Shown here in pieces: positions 1-15,424 of a stretch of DNA of 64,000 nt (position 1 is the first letter of the stretch; each line of letters starts with the position of its first letter). The stretch comes from Cupriavidus pauculus. Lineage in GTDB: Bacteria > Pseudomonadota > Gammaproteobacteria > Burkholderiales > Burkholderiaceae. A program made the position numbers and the translations under genes. The DNA is taken from assembly GCF_003854935.1 (NCBI RefSeq), contig NZ_CP033969.1, positions 2,170,001 to 2,234,000 on the forward strand, read 5' to 3'. Below the pieces are notes generated by a model. That model was not told where the DNA came from. It saw nothing but the letters and a program-made list of their open reading frames with translations, and did not search any database.

Positions 1-18
1 CGGTAACAGGAGACAAGC

Positions 19-1710
19 ATGGCCGCCCCCGCAACCGCCGCAAGCGCAGCCCCCGCCACGCCCACCGCCCACGTCGACACGTTCGCGCGGGACCGCCTGC
101 CGCCGCCCGAAAGCTGTCCGGTGTTCCAGTTCAACGCCGACACGCAGTATCCGGCGCGCTTCAACGCGGCCGTGGAACTGGTGGACCGGCATGTGGCGGT
201 CGGCCACGGCGAGCGCGTGGCCGTGCGCCACGCCCCCGACGGCCGCATCGAGACCGTGACCTACGCGCAACTGGCGGCGCTGGTGAACCGGATCGCGCAC
301 GTGCTGGTGGCGGACATGGGGCTCGTGCCCGGCAACCGCGTGCTGCTGCGCGGGCCGAACAACCTGATGATGGCGGCAAGCTGGCTGGCGACGGTCAAGG
401 CCGGGCTGATCGCGGTGCCGACCATGCCGCTGCTGCGCGCCAAGGAGCTGCGCCAGATCATCGACAAGGCGCAGGTGTCGGCCGCGCTGTGCGACGCGCG
501 GCTGCGCGACGAGCTGGAGGCCAACCAGCGCGCCGGCGGCGAGCACCACTGCCCGACGCTGACCACGGTGCGCTATTTCAATGGATCGGGCGCCGATGCG
601 CTGGAAACGGCCATGGCGGGCAAGCCGGATACGTTCGACGCCTGCGACACGGCTGCCGACGACATCTGCCTGATCGCATTCACCAGCGGCACCACGGGCC
701 AGCCCAAGGGCACGATGCACTTTCACCGCGACGTGCTGGCGATGTGCGACCTGTTTCCGCGCCACGTGCTCAAGCCGACGCCGGACGACATCTTCTGCGG
801 CACGCCGCCGCTGGCGTTCACGTTCGGGCTGGGCGGCATGCTGTGCTTTCCGCTGCGGATCGGCGCCAGCACGGCGCTGGCCGAGAAGCTGACGCCCGAG
901 ACGCTGCTCGGGCTGATCCAGGACCATCGCGCCACCGTGGTGTTCACCGCGCCCACGTTCTACCGGCAGATGGCGACGCTGGCGGGCCAGTACGACATCG
1001 GCAGCCTCAGGAAGAGCGTGTCGGCCGGCGAGGCGCTGCCCGATGCCACGCGCCAGGCGTGGAAGGCCGCCACCGGCATCGAGATGACCGACGGGCTGGG
1101 CGGCACCGAGATGATGCACATCTTCATTTCCAGCGCCGGCGCCGACGTGCGGCCGGGCGCCGTGGGCCGCGTGGTGCCCGGCTACGAGGCGCGCATCGTC
1201 GACGACGCCATGCAGCCGGTGCCGCCGGGCACCGTGGGCAAGCTGGCGGTGCGCGGGCCCACGGGCTGCCGCTATCTCGACGATCCGCGCCAGGCGGCGT
1301 ACGTGCGCGACGGCTGGAACCTGCCCGGCGACACCTTCATGGCCGACGCGGACGGCTACTACTTCTACCAGGCGCGGTCCGACGACATGATCATCTCGGC
1401 CGGCTACAACATCGCCGGGCCCGAGGTGGAAGGCACGCTGCTGAAGCACGCGTCCGTGGCCGAATGCGGCGTGGTCGGCGCGGCCGATGCCGAGCGCGGG
1501 CAGGTGGTGACGGCCTACGTGGTGCTGCGGCCCGGCGTGGCGCCGGACGATGCCACGCGCACGGCGCTGCAGGAGTACTGCAAGCGCGAGATCGCGCCGT
1601 ACAAGTACCCGCGGCGCATCGAGTTCGTGGCCGCGCTGCCGCGCACGGAGACCGGCAAGCTGCAGCGCTTTCGGCTGCGCCAGCTGGCGAACGAAGGGTT
1701 GCAGCCATGA
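19..1710 (+). CDS. Benzoate/2-aminobenzoate-type CoA ligase (AMP-forming)
   Basis: Member of the ANL acyl-adenylate superfamily, 563 aa. It should activate an aromatic acid (benzoate, anthranilate or salicylate type) to its CoA thioester using ATP. The P-loop-like signature [17 protein letters not shown] lies near residues 220-235. The C-terminal [10 protein letters not shown] segment, near residue 545, carries the lysine used in adenylation. AGGAG sits 7 nt before the ATG. The stop overlaps the ATG of the thioesterase (ATGA), and a RidA gene follows, so the three are co-transcribed. In Burkholderiaceae this trio often ends a cluster for hydroxylase/epoxidase-type aromatic-CoA degradation; the rest would lie before base 1. 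The exact substrate cannot be read from the sequence. Anthranilate or salicylate are the best guesses from known clusters. Confidence 0.85.
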   Translation: MAAPATAASAAPATPTAHVDTFARDRLPPPESCPVFQFNADTQYPARFNAAVELVDRHVAVGHGERVAVRHAPDGRIETVTYAQLAALVNRIAHVLVADMGLVPGNRVLLRGPNNLMMAASWLATVKAGLIAVPTMPLLRAKELRQIIDKAQVSAALCDARLRDELEANQRAGGEHHCPTLTTVRYFNGSGADALETAMAGKPDTFDACDTAADDICLIAFTSGTTGQPKGTMHFHRDVLAMCDLFPRHVLKPTPDDIFCGTPPLAFTFGLGGMLCFPLRIGASTALAEKLTPETLLGLIQDHRATVVFTAPTFYRQMATLAGQYDIGSLRKSVSAGEALPDATRQAWKAATGIEMTDGLGGTEMMHIFISSAGADVRPGAVGRVVPGYEARIVDDAMQPVPPGTVGKLAVRGPTGCRYLDDPRQAAYVRDGWNLPGDTFMADADGYYFYQARSDDMIISAGYNIAGPEVEGTLLKHASVAECGVVGAADAERGQVVTAYVVLRPGVAPDDATRTALQEYCKREIAPYKYPRRIEFVAALPRTETGKLQRFRLRQLANEGLQP

Positions 1711-2168
1711 GCGAGGTGTTCCGCAATCACGTGCGCGTGCGCTTCAAGCACTGCGACGCGGCCGGCATCGTGTTCTACCCGCGCTACTTCGAGATGCTGA
1801 ACGACTTCATCGAAGACTGGTTCGCCGACGCGCTGGACTGGCCGTTCGATGCGATGCACGGCGCCGGCCACGCGGGCGTGCCGACCGCCACGCTGGACTG
1901 CCGCTTTGCCGCGCCGAGCCGGCTGGGCGAGCAGCTCACGCGCGAGCTGCGCGTGACGCACGTCGGCCGCACCAGCTTTGCCGTGGACATCCGCTTTGCC
2001 GGGCCCGATGGCGGCACGCGCCTGACCGTCGCCCAGCGGCTGGTCTGCGTCGACACGCGCGCGATGATCCCGCAGCCGCTGCCCGAAGCCGTACGCACCG
2101 CGATGGAGCGCTACTTGGCCCCATCCGCGTCCCCGTCCCCCCATACCGCTGCACCCAACGAATACTGA
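1707..2168 (+). CDS. Acyl-CoA thioesterase, 4-hydroxybenzoyl-CoA thioesterase family
   Basis: 153-aa single hotdog-fold protein. The N-terminal stretch [16 protein letters not shown] matches the 4HBT family active-site helix; Asp17 takes the position of the catalytic Asp of Pseudomonas 4-hydroxybenzoyl-CoA thioesterase. It probably hydrolyses an aromatic or ring-derived CoA thioester made by the pathway of the upstream ligase, either as a pathway step or to recover CoA. The start codon overlaps the ligase stop, which implies translational coupling. The Pro/Ser-rich C-terminal tail (about the last 15 residues) is not part of the fold. Confidence 0.85.
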   Translation: MSEVFRNHVRVRFKHCDAAGIVFYPRYFEMLNDFIEDWFADALDWPFDAMHGAGHAGVPTATLDCRFAAPSRLGEQLTRELRVTHVGRTSFAVDIRFAGPDGGTRLTVAQRLVCVDTRAMIPQPLPEAVRTAMERYLAPSASPSPHTAAPNEY

Positions 2169-2180
2169 GAGACGACCATC

Positions 2181-2594
2181 ATGCTGAAAACGTTGCAACC
2201 GCCCGGCTGGGCGCCTCCGAAAGGCTACGCCAACGGCATCCAGGCCGAGATGCAGGTGGGCAGCCGCCTGATCTTCGTCGGCGGGCAGATTGGCTGGAAC
2301 GGCCAGTGCGAGTTCGAGACCGACGACTTCGCGCTGCAGGTGGCGCAGGCGCTGCGCAATATCGTGGCGGTGCTGGAGCAGGGCGGGGCGCGCCCGGAGC
2401 ACATTGCGCGGATGACGTGGTACGTCAAGGACAAGGCCGAGTATGTGGGCGCCTACAAGGCCATCGGCCAGCATTACCGCGACATCATCGGCCGGCATTT
2501 TCCGGCGATGACGGCGGTGGAGGTGGCCGACCTCGTGGAGCCGCGCGCCAAGGTGGAGATCGAGGTCACGGCCGTGGTGCCGCCGGCTGCGTGA
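2181..2594 (+). CDS. RidA family protein (YjgF/YER057c/UK114)
   Basis: 137-aa protein covering the whole RidA fold. The C-terminal PRAKVEIEVTAVV contains the conserved arginine that binds the carboxylate of imine/enamine substrates in RidA. Canonical RidA deaminates reactive 2-aminoacrylate; cluster-linked paralogues are thought to clear reactive enamine or acyl intermediates of a catabolic pathway. It starts 12 nt after the thioesterase stop and is the last gene of the aromatic acyl-CoA cluster. This position suggests a pathway-specific rather than general housekeeping role (inference). Confidence 0.85.
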   Translation: MLKTLQPPGWAPPKGYANGIQAEMQVGSRLIFVGGQIGWNGQCEFETDDFALQVAQALRNIVAVLEQGGARPEHIARMTWYVKDKAEYVGAYKAIGQHYRDIIGRHFPAMTAVEVADLVEPRAKVEIEVTAVVPPAA

Positions 2595-2671
2595 ATCGTT
2601 GCGGAAAGGTAAAGGCGGCGCAGGGGCGCGGCGGGCGGCGCGCCGCCTGTCCATCGTAAGTTCTTGAATAC

Positions 2672-2700
2672 TTGAGAAATTGGGTGCGGCGGGATATAAT
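2672..2700 (+). promoter_or_regulatory. Sigma-70 promoter for carA
   Basis: TTGAGA (2672-2677), a 17-bp spacer and a perfect TATAAT (2695-2700). Transcription would start near 2707, giving a leader of about 190 nt before the carA GTG. A small hairpin GAAAG-TTTCG-CTTTC (2703-2717) lies at the predicted 5' end. The long leader could carry pyrimidine or arginine control, but no known element is recognisable. Confidence 0.7.
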
Positions 2701-2899
2701 TCGAAAGTTTCGCTTTCAGAACCCTTCACCCTAGCGCCTACCGTATTCCACCTTCCGCCGCCCTGTCTGCGCGGGCCTTTCATGCACTGCACAAATGTGA
2801 TGAAAGCGTCATGCCGCAAAAGCCAGCCCGCCATGGGCTGCGCGGGGCACGAGGCGTTGAGCAGGTCGGTCACGGGGTGAGTCCAGCAGGAGCCTACCC
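2701..2899 (+). other. carA untranslated leader with a possible 32-codon leader ORF
   Basis: This is the gene-free stretch between the carA promoter and carA. It holds an ATG-started frame at 2782-2880 (32 codons, no visible Shine-Dalgarno, three Cys codons) that ends 19 nt before carA, and a short stem AGCCC/GGGCT at about 2822-2836. Neither is proven to be functional. There is no terminator with a U-tract, so classical attenuation is not evident. Confidence 0.3.
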
Positions 2900-4048
<1,149 letters not shown>

Positions 4049-4091
4049 GCGGCGGTCCGGACGACAACGAGAACCTGAACGGGATGCGACC

Positions 4092-4766
4092 ATGACGGAA
4101 TTCATGCACGCCAGCTTCGGCATCACGGATTTCTGGACCTACGTGCTCGGTACGATCTTCATCGTGCTGCTGCCGGGGCCGAATTCGATGTACGTGCTGT
4201 CGGTGGCGGCCCAGCGCGGCGTGCGCGCCGGGTACAAGGGCGCGTGCGGGGTGTTCCTGGGCGACGCGATCCTGATGGTGCTGTCGGCGGCGGGCGTGGC
4301 CTCGCTGCTCAAGGCGAGCCCGGCGCTGTTCCACGTGGTCAAGTACGTGGGTGCGGCCTACCTGGCCTGGATCGGCTTCCAGATGCTGCGCGGCGCGCTG
4401 CGCAACTGGTCGAAGCCGGCCGGGGCGGACGGGCAGGGCGCCGCCGTGGCCGTGGACCGCGCGGCCAACCCGTTCACCAAGGCGCTGGTCATCAGCCTGC
4501 TGAACCCGAAGGCCATCCTGTTCTTCATCTCGTTCTTCATCCAGTTCGTCGACCCGCAGTTCGCGTATCCGGCGCTGTCGTTCGTGGCGCTGGGCCTGGT
4601 CTGCCAGATCTGCAGCTTCGCCTACCTGACCACGATCATCTTCGTGGGCGCGAAGCTGGCCGATGCGTTCCGCCGCCGCCGACGCCTGTCCGCGGGCATG
4701 TCGAGCGGGGTCGGGGCCATGTTCATCGGCTTCGGCGCCAAGCTGGCGACCGCCACCCTGGGCTGA
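4092..4766 (+). CDS. LysE/RhtB family amino-acid exporter
   Basis: 224-aa inner-membrane protein with the LysE fold (about six membrane segments). The N-terminal LPGPNSMYVLSVA signature, near residues 28-40, is typical of LysE/RhtB translocators. These proteins export amino acids or their analogues by proton antiport. It is inserted between carA and carB, 43 nt after carA and 68 nt before carB. The placement suggests co-expression with arginine/pyrimidine precursor synthesis, perhaps to relieve amino-acid overflow, but the substrate is unknown. Confidence 0.88.
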   Translation: MTEFMHASFGITDFWTYVLGTIFIVLLPGPNSMYVLSVAAQRGVRAGYKGACGVFLGDAILMVLSAAGVASLLKASPALFHVVKYVGAAYLAWIGFQMLRGALRNWSKPAGADGQGAAVAVDRAANPFTKALVISLLNPKAILFFISFFIQFVDPQFAYPALSFVALGLVCQICSFAYLTTIIFVGAKLADAFRRRRRLSAGMSSGVGAMFIGFGAKLATATLG

Positions 4767-4834
4767 CAGTTCAAACCTGATATCCGGCACGGCCAGCGCG
4801 GCACCGCGCGGCCGGCCAACAAAGAGAGCGTGCA

Positions 4835-8083
<3,249 letters not shown>

Positions 8084-8198
8084 CGGTCCGCCGGGTCATG
8101 GCCCGATGCTGCGCCGCGGGAGACGCCCGGCGCGGCGCGGTCCGGCCGCCGGGTTGAAACCGGCGGCGGTTCTGGCCTACACTACGTCGAATTCGTCG

Positions 8199-8225
8199 AT
8201 CGACCCGGCACCGTGCCGGGTCGAT
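8199..8225 (+). promoter_or_regulatory. Perfect 13-bp inverted repeat in the greA leader
   Basis: ATCGACCCGGCAC (8199-8211) and its exact complement GTGCCGGGTCGAT (8213-8225) are separated by one base, so RNA would fold into a very stable hairpin about 100 nt before greA. No U-tract follows directly; a run of seven T lies at 8305-8311, shortly before the greA ATG. It could be a carB terminator, a processing site or a greA leader control element. A second GC hairpin, CCGCCGG/CCGGCGG, is at 8146-8166. Confidence 0.45.
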
Positions 8226-8323
8226 TCCATCTGAAAGCCGCGGTCGAGCGGAAGTGTCCCAGGAAGCTGTTGCCGGGACATGGTTCCAGCTCCGCTGCGG
8301 CTCATTTTTTTGTTGAACAAGAC

Positions 8324-8800
8324 ATGAGCACCATTCCGATTACAAAGCGTGGCGCCGAACTGCTCAAGGAAGAGCTGCAGCGCCTGAAGGCCGTCGAGCG
8401 TCCCGCGGTGATCAATGCCATCTCCGAGGCGCGTGCCCAGGGCGACCTGTCGGAAAACGCCGAATACGACGCGGCCAAGGAAAAGCAGGCATTCATCGAG
8501 GGCCGGATCCAGGAAGTGGAGGCCAAGCTGTCTGCCGCGCAGGTCATCGACCCGACCCAGCTGGACACGGACGGCCGCATCGTCTTCGGGGCCACCGTGG
8601 ACCTGGAAGACCTGGAGTCCGGCAAGGCCGTGAGCTACCAGATCGTCGGCGACGACGAGGCCGACCTGGATAGCGGCAAGATCTCCGTCAGCTCGCCGAT
8701 CGCCCGTGCGCTGATCGGCAAGTTCGAGGGCGACGTAGCCACCGTGCTGGCCCCGGGCGGCGAGCGCGAATACGAAGTCATCACCGTCCGTTACATCTGA
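8324..8800 (+). CDS. greA: Transcription elongation factor GreA
   Basis: 158 aa, the standard GreA length. It binds in the RNA polymerase secondary channel and stimulates cleavage of backtracked RNA. The N-terminal coiled coil (residues about 1-75) carries the acidic tip in the region around [15 protein letters not shown], and the C-terminal FKBP-like domain follows (PGGEREYEV). The ATG at 8324 gives the family N-terminus [14 protein letters not shown]; upstream in-frame codons would run through the leader hairpin and are rejected. Confidence 0.96.
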   Translation: MSTIPITKRGAELLKEELQRLKAVERPAVINAISEARAQGDLSENAEYDAAKEKQAFIEGRIQEVEAKLSAAQVIDPTQLDTDGRIVFGATVDLEDLESGKAVSYQIVGDDEADLDSGKISVSSPIARALIGKFEGDVATVLAPGGEREYEVITVRYI

Positions 8801-8815
8801 CGCGGGCGGGACAGC

Positions 8816-9319
8816 GTGTTCTCGTCGTCGTATTCGAACCTGCCGCCGCTGCCGCACCGGATCTTCCTGCTGCTGACCGTGGTCTGGGCCGGCAGCCTGT
8901 GGACCACGGGCTACATGGTGGCGCCGACGCTGTTCGCCGTGCTGCCCAGCCGCGAGACGGCGGGCATGGTGGCCGGCCACCTGTTCCGCTACCAGGCCAT
9001 CCTGGGCGTGACGGTCGGCGTGCTGCAACTGGTGCTGTGCAACGTGCTGATCCGCCGTGGTGCGGCCCGCTACCGGGCCCTGCGCTGGATCGTGCTGGCG
9101 ATGCTGGTATGCGTGCTGGCCGGGTACTTCGGGGTGCAGCCGTTCATGGAAGGGCTCAAGGTCAAGGCGCAGGCGATGAACCTGGGCGTGTCCGAATCAC
9201 CCTATCGCGGCCAGTTCGGCATGCTGCACGGCGTGTCGAGCGTGTTCTACCTGCTGCAGAGCCTGCTGGCCCTGGTGCTGGTGTGGCGCGCCAGCGCGCC
9301 GCGCGCCGCCGGCGAGTAA
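8816..9319 (+). CDS. DUF4149 membrane protein
   Basis: 167-aa predicted inner-membrane protein with four hydrophobic segments (about residues 16-38, 55-77, 87-108, 137-159). It looks like the DUF4149/TMEM205-like family, whose biochemical role is not known. The start is GTG, 15 nt after the greA stop, with GGGCGGG upstream, so it is likely co-transcribed with greA. A strong hairpin terminator follows at 9341-9365. This gene-greA neighbourhood recurs in Burkholderiaceae. Confidence 0.8.
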   Translation: MFSSSYSNLPPLPHRIFLLLTVVWAGSLWTTGYMVAPTLFAVLPSRETAGMVAGHLFRYQAILGVTVGVLQLVLCNVLIRRGAARYRALRWIVLAMLVCVLAGYFGVQPFMEGLKVKAQAMNLGVSESPYRGQFGMLHGVSSVFYLLQSLLALVLVWRASAPRAAGE

Positions 9320-9336
9320 GCCGGAGCCAGGGCATG

Positions 9337-9365
9337 AAAAAAGGCGGCCGAGGCCGCCTTTCTTT
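9337..9365. terminator. Bidirectional terminator between DUF4149 gene and yhbY
   Basis: AAGGCGGCC-GAG-GGCCGCCTT stem followed by TCTTT on the plus strand, and by a run of six T on the minus strand. It ends the greA-DUF4149 transcript and, in the other direction, the yhbY transcript. Confidence 0.85.
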
Positions 9366-9411
9366 CAGGGTCAGGGAACCGACCGGCGCGTGGCCGATCT
9401 GAACCTGCCGG

Positions 9412-9915
9412 TCAGCCCAGCGCCTTCTTCTTCTGGCTGGACGGCCGGGCCCGGGCGCGCTTGACGTTGCCGGCCTGGGTGACGCGCTCGTTGCCAAGCA
9501 CCTTGACCGCCGTGCGCGGCGCACGGCGCTGGCCCGAGCCGGCGGCCTTGCGGACCATCACCGTGCGCGGGGCGGCACCGGTGCCCAGCCGGCGGCGGGC
9601 GGCGCCCAGGTCGTCGGGCTGGTTTTCTTGCAGGCGGGCGGGGCCCGGGCGCCAGATCACCAGCAGCTTGCCGATGTGCTGGATCGGGGCGGCGTCCAGT
9701 TCGTCGCAGATCGCCTCGTAGATGGCGATGCGGGTGTCGCGCTCGTCGCCGAACACCCGGATCTTGATCAGGTCGTGGGCCGCCAGGCTGCGGTCGATTT
9801 CGGCCAGCACGGCGCGCGTCAGCCCTTCGGCCCCGATCATGACCACGGGGTTGAGGCCGTGGGCGCGCGAGCGCAGGTCGGAACGTTGGGCGGGGATCAG
9901 GTGTAGGGCGGGCAT
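9412..9915 (-). CDS. yhbY: YhbY-family RNA-binding protein (CRM domain)
   Basis: 167 aa. The CRS1_YhbY (CRM) domain occupies about residues 8-100: [11 protein letters not shown]-like and [24 protein letters not shown] segments match E. coli YhbY, a pre-50S associated protein. It probably helps large ribosomal subunit assembly. The roughly 65-residue C-terminal tail is Arg/Lys/Ala-rich and low complexity, longer than in enteric YhbY, and may add RNA affinity. It is divergent from rlmE, another ribosome maturation gene, with a shared 125-bp promoter region. Confidence 0.9.
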   Translation of the reverse strand: MPALHLIPAQRSDLRSRAHGLNPVVMIGAEGLTRAVLAEIDRSLAAHDLIKIRVFGDERDTRIAIYEAICDELDAAPIQHIGKLLVIWRPGPARLQENQPDDLGAARRRLGTGAAPRTVMVRKAAGSGQRRAPRTAVKVLGNERVTQAGNVKRARARPSSQKKKALG

Positions 9916-10040
9916 CAGGGCAGCAAATTTCGGATTGGCGCGTATTATCCGCCAAAAATACGCCAGAATGTCGCCGCTGGACGGTAAATATCATCAAATC
10001 GGGGAAAAAAGCGCTCCCCGCAATCAGGCAAGTCTCAGGA

Positions 10041-10712
10041 ATGGCCAAGGGCAAGAACAAGTTCAACCAGTCGTGGCTGCACGACCACATCAACGACCCC
10101 TACGTGAAGATGGCCCAGCGCGAGGGCTATCGTGCCCGCGCGGCCTACAAGCTCAAGGAAATCGACGACCAGGACAAGCTGATCCAGCCGGGGCAGGTCA
10201 TTGTCGACCTGGGCGCCGCGCCGGGGAGCTGGAGCCAGTACGCGCGCAACAAGCTGGCGGCGTCCCCGCACGCCCGGGACGGCAAGCCGGACGGCGCCGT
10301 GATCGCCATCGACATCCTGCCGATGGAGCCCGTGGCCGACGTGACGTTCATCCAGGGCGACTTCCGGGAGGAAGACGTGTTCCGGGCGCTGGAAAAGGTG
10401 GTGCTGGAGGCGTCCGGCGGGTCCAGAATCGACCTTGTTATCTCGGACATGGCCCCCAATTTGTCCGGTGTGGCGTCCGCGGATGCGGCGCGGATCGAGT
10501 ACCTGTGCGATCTGGCGCTGGAGTTCGCCCAGGCCCACCTGAAGCCGGAAGGGTCGTTGCTGGTCAAGTGTTTCCACGGTTCCGGCTACAGCCAGATCGT
10601 GGAGAAGTTCAAACGCCAGTTCAAGGTCGTCGCCAAGCGCAAGCCCAAGGCGTCGCGCGACAAGTCTTCAGAAACCTTCATTCTTGGGCGTTACCTGAAA
10701 TCGGTGGACTGA
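10041..10712 (+). CDS. rlmE: 23S rRNA 2'-O-ribose U2552 methyltransferase
   Basis: 223 aa, FtsJ/RrmJ family. It transfers a methyl group from SAM to U2552 in the A-loop of 23S rRNA. The SAM-binding motif [14 protein letters not shown] is near residues 54-67, and the K-D-K-E catalytic set is visible: Lys in AYKLKEID, Asp in SDMAPN, Lys in LVKCFHG, Glu in SSETF. It lies upstream of ftsH as in E. coli (rlmE-ftsH), a heat-shock-linked pair there. AGGAATGG places the ATG at 10041. Confidence 0.95.
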   Translation: MAKGKNKFNQSWLHDHINDPYVKMAQREGYRARAAYKLKEIDDQDKLIQPGQVIVDLGAAPGSWSQYARNKLAASPHARDGKPDGAVIAIDILPMEPVADVTFIQGDFREEDVFRALEKVVLEASGGSRIDLVISDMAPNLSGVASADAARIEYLCDLALEFAQAHLKPEGSLLVKCFHGSGYSQIVEKFKRQFKVVAKRKPKASRDKSSETFILGRYLKSVD

Positions 10713-10896
10713 CATGACGACTGGCAGTGCAGGGCAGACCCCACGGAAGCAGGGGGCTCCGGGTTTGTGCCGGGGGCGCACCGGCTTGCCCGGCGCAGTC
10801 CGCTCGGGCACTATCAGGCCCATAGAATCAGATTTCCCTGTGGGGACGGACGCTGCATTACAATGCAATGCAGCTACCCGTTGGCAAGGCAATTGC

Positions 10897-10903
10897 AAAG
10901 GAG
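10897..10903 (+). promoter_or_regulatory. Shine-Dalgarno site that fixes the TTG start of ftsH
   Basis: AAAGGAG, 7 nt before TTG at 10911. No ATG lies at a suitable place; the upstream in-frame ATG at 10767 would add 48 non-conserved residues. Confidence 0.75.
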
Positions 10904-10910
10904 TTCGGCC

Positions 10911-12812
<1,902 letters not shown>

Positions 12813-12890
12813 GCGCGTTTTCCCTGGCTGAGACCGCCGCGTAACAGACCGTTTGCGACGGTTTCAAATGTGGCGGATTCTGATAGCCTG

Positions 12891-12921
12891 CAAAGCCGGT
12901 GCCTGGTGCGCCGGCTTTTTG
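12891..12921 (+). terminator. ftsH terminator
   Basis: AAAGCCGG (12892-12899) pairs with CCGGCTTT (12911-12918), followed by TTTGTTTT. It lies inside the ATG-started (12870) version of folP, which argues that the real folP start is the downstream TTG. Confidence 0.75.
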
Positions 12922-12938
12922 TTTTCAGGACGTACAAC

Positions 12939-13808
12939 TTGTCGACCGAGTTCTTCCAGTGCGGGCGTTACCGCTTTGCCCGCAACCGCCGCCCGCTGGT
13001 GATGGGCATCCTCAACGTGACACCCGATTCCTTCTCGGACGGCGGCCAGCATGCCAGCCGCGACGCGGCGCTGCGCCATGCCGGGCAAATGATTGCCGAG
13101 GGTGTGGACATCATTGATATCGGCGGGGAGTCGAGCCGGCCGGGGTCGGCCGCGCTGCCGCTGGACCAGGAGCTCGACCGCGTGATGCCGATCGTCGAGG
13201 CGCTGGCTGGATGCGGCAAACCGTTGTCGATCGACACCTACAAGCCCGAGGTGATGCGTGCAGCACTGGCGGGCGGAGCCGATTTGATCAACGATATCTG
13301 GGGTTTCCGCATGCCGGGCGCCGTGGAGGCCGCGGCGGCCGGCCAGGCGGGCCTGTGCGTCATGCACATGCAGCGCGACCCCCAGACGATGCAGGAAGCG
13401 CCCCAATACACCGACGTGGTGGCCGAAGTGGCCGACTTCCTGCGCGAACGGGTGTCAACCCTGCGCGCGGCGGGTGTCGACGATGCACGCATTTCGCTCG
13501 ATCCGGGCTTTGGCTTTGGCAAGACGCCGGATCATAATCTGCGCCTGCTCGGAAAACTGCCACGCCTGGCTGTCGACGGGCTGCCGGTGCTGGCGGGCCT
13601 GTCGCGCAAGTCGACGCTCGGCACCATCGTCGGCGGCAAGCCGCCGCAGGCCCGGGTGGCGGCCAGCATCGCCGCGGCGGTCTGCGCCGCCGAGCAGGGT
13701 GCTTTCATCGTGCGCGTGCACGACGTAGAACAAACCGTGGACGCCCTCAAGGTCTGGTGGGCGATCCGCCATGAATCAGTTGCCCCGCAAGGGCAGCAAG
13801 GAGAATGA
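12939..13808 (+). CDS. folP: Dihydropteroate synthase
   Basis: 289 aa from the TTG at 12939. It joins para-aminobenzoate to 6-hydroxymethyl-dihydropterin diphosphate in folate synthesis and is the sulfonamide target. TIM-barrel signatures: [16 protein letters not shown] near residue 24, [10 protein letters not shown], and DPGFGFGKT. An in-frame ATG at 12870 exists, but it would place the coding region across the ftsH terminator. AGGA is 8 nt before the TTG, and the resulting N-terminus ([12 protein letters not shown]) fits the family. glmM follows 4 nt later, as in many proteobacteria (ftsH-folP-glmM). Confidence 0.94.
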   Translation: MSTEFFQCGRYRFARNRRPLVMGILNVTPDSFSDGGQHASRDAALRHAGQMIAEGVDIIDIGGESSRPGSAALPLDQELDRVMPIVEALAGCGKPLSIDTYKPEVMRAALAGGADLINDIWGFRMPGAVEAAAAGQAGLCVMHMQRDPQTMQEAPQYTDVVAEVADFLRERVSTLRAAGVDDARISLDPGFGFGKTPDHNLRLLGKLPRLAVDGLPVLAGLSRKSTLGTIVGGKPPQARVAASIAAAVCAAEQGAFIVRVHDVEQTVDALKVWWAIRHESVAPQGQQGE

Positions 13809-13812
13809 ACAG

Positions 13813-15159
13813 ATGACACGCAAGTATTTCGGGACGGACGGTGTGCGCGGCAGGGTGGGCGAGTCGCCGATCACGCCGGACTTTGTGATGCGGCTTGGCT
13901 ACGCGGCCGGCAAGGTGCTGGCGCTGGGGCAGAAGACGTCGCAAGGGCGGCCCACCGTGCTGATTGGCAAGGACACGCGGATTTCGGGCTACATGCTCGA
14001 AGCCGCGCTGGAAGCCGGCTTCACGGCCGCGGGCGTCAACGTCCGCCTGACCGGCCCGCTGCCGACGCCGGCCATCGCCTATCTGACCCGCGCGCTGCGC
14101 CTGGCGGCTGGCGTGGTGATTTCCGCGAGCCACAACCCGTACTACGACAACGGCATCAAGTTCTTCTCGGCCGCCGGCGACAAGCTGCCCGACGAGGTGG
14201 AATCCCAGATCGAGGCACTGGTCGAGCAGCCGATGACCTGCGTGCGCTCCGAAGACCTGGGCCGCGCCAAGCGCATCGACGATGCCGCCGGCCGCTACAT
14301 CGAGTTCTGCAAGAGCACGTTCCCGTACGAGCAGGACCTGCATGGACTGCGGATCGTGGTGGACTGCGCGCATGGCGCGGCGTACCACATCGCGCCGCAC
14401 GTGTTCCATGAACTGGGTGCCGAGGTGATTCCGATCGGCAACCAGCCCGACGGCCGCAACATCAACGCCGGCTACGGCGCGACGGCCCCGGAAAAGCTCG
14501 TGGAAGCGGTGCGCGCCCATCGCGCCGACCTGGGCCTGGCGTTCGACGGCGACGCGGACCGGCTGCAGGTGGTGGATGCCAACGGCCGGCTGTTCAACGG
14601 CGACGAACTGCTGTACCTGATCGTGCGCGACCGCCAGGCGGCCGGGCACAAGGTGGAAGGCGCGGTCGGCACGCTGATGACGAACATGGCTGTGGAACTG
14701 GCGCTGCAGCGGCAGGGCGTGGAATTTGTCCGCGCCAAGGTTGGCGACCGCTACGTGCTCGAAGAACTGAACAAGCGCGGCTGGCAGCTGGGCGGCGAAG
14801 GCTCGGGCCACCTTTTGTGCCTGGATCGTCACACTACCGGCGATGGCATCGTGTCCGCGCTGCAGGTGCTGGCGGCGCTGCGCCGCAGCGGCAAGACGCT
14901 GGCGCAACTGCTGGAAGGCGTGAACCTGTTCCCGCAGACGCTCATCAACGTCCGCGTGGAAAAAGGCTTCGACTGGCAGAGCCATGCCGGCCTGAAGGCC
15001 GCCCGCGAGCAGGTGGAGCCGGAACTGGAAGGGCGTGGCCGCGTGCTGATCCGCGCCTCGGGCACCGAGCCCGTGGTGCGTGTGATGGTGGAGGCCGAAC
15101 AGGTCGAAACCGCTGAGCGCGCCGCGCAGCGCCTGGCCGACGCCTTGCGTACCGCCTGA
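13813..15159 (+). CDS. glmM: Phosphoglucosamine mutase
   Basis: 448 aa. It converts glucosamine-6-phosphate to glucosamine-1-phosphate for UDP-GlcNAc, and thus peptidoglycan and lipopolysaccharide. The N-terminus YFGTDGVRG is diagnostic. The active-site phosphoserine is in SASHNP (Ser near 106), the metal-binding loop is DGDADR, and the phosphate-binding RASGTEP is near the C-terminus. AAGGAG at 13798-13803 overlaps the folP end and sets the ATG at 13813. It is co-transcribed with folP and ends at a strong terminator. Confidence 0.97.
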   Translation: MTRKYFGTDGVRGRVGESPITPDFVMRLGYAAGKVLALGQKTSQGRPTVLIGKDTRISGYMLEAALEAGFTAAGVNVRLTGPLPTPAIAYLTRALRLAAGVVISASHNPYYDNGIKFFSAAGDKLPDEVESQIEALVEQPMTCVRSEDLGRAKRIDDAAGRYIEFCKSTFPYEQDLHGLRIVVDCAHGAAYHIAPHVFHELGAEVIPIGNQPDGRNINAGYGATAPEKLVEAVRAHRADLGLAFDGDADRLQVVDANGRLFNGDELLYLIVRDRQAAGHKVEGAVGTLMTNMAVELALQRQGVEFVRAKVGDRYVLEELNKRGWQLGGEGSGHLLCLDRHTTGDGIVSALQVLAALRRSGKTLAQLLEGVNLFPQTLINVRVEKGFDWQSHAGLKAAREQVEPELEGRGRVLIRASGTEPVVRVMVEAEQVETAERAAQRLADALRTA

Positions 15160-15216
15160 CGCCACCTTGCTGCCCGGACGCCGGCCGCCTGCATGCGGCG
15201 CGTCGGGACGATCCCC

Positions 15217-15250
15217 GAAAGCCACGGCAACCTGCCGTGGCTTTTTTCTT
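15217..15250 (+). terminator. glmM terminator
   Basis: AAAGCCACGG-CAACCTG-CCGTGGCTTTTTTCTT: a 10-bp stem with a T6 run just after glmM. Confidence 0.88.
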
Positions 15251-15424
15251 CCTGTTTGGCAATTAACCGCCATAGCTTTCCCGACACCGTCCAGGCGTGG
15301 CAGGCAAGGCGGGGCTGAGGCGTTGACGCAGAGGGAGTGATGAGTAACGCACGAAAGTGCGACGTTTTCGTGACGCGGCCGGCAATATCGGCCATTTGGG
15401 GGGGAGCTTGAAGAAGATTTCGGG

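Noticed and set aside
12870-12938. ATG start for folP at 12870
   Set aside because: The extra 23 residues would be encoded across the ftsH terminator hairpin and are not folP-like; TTG 12939 has better support.
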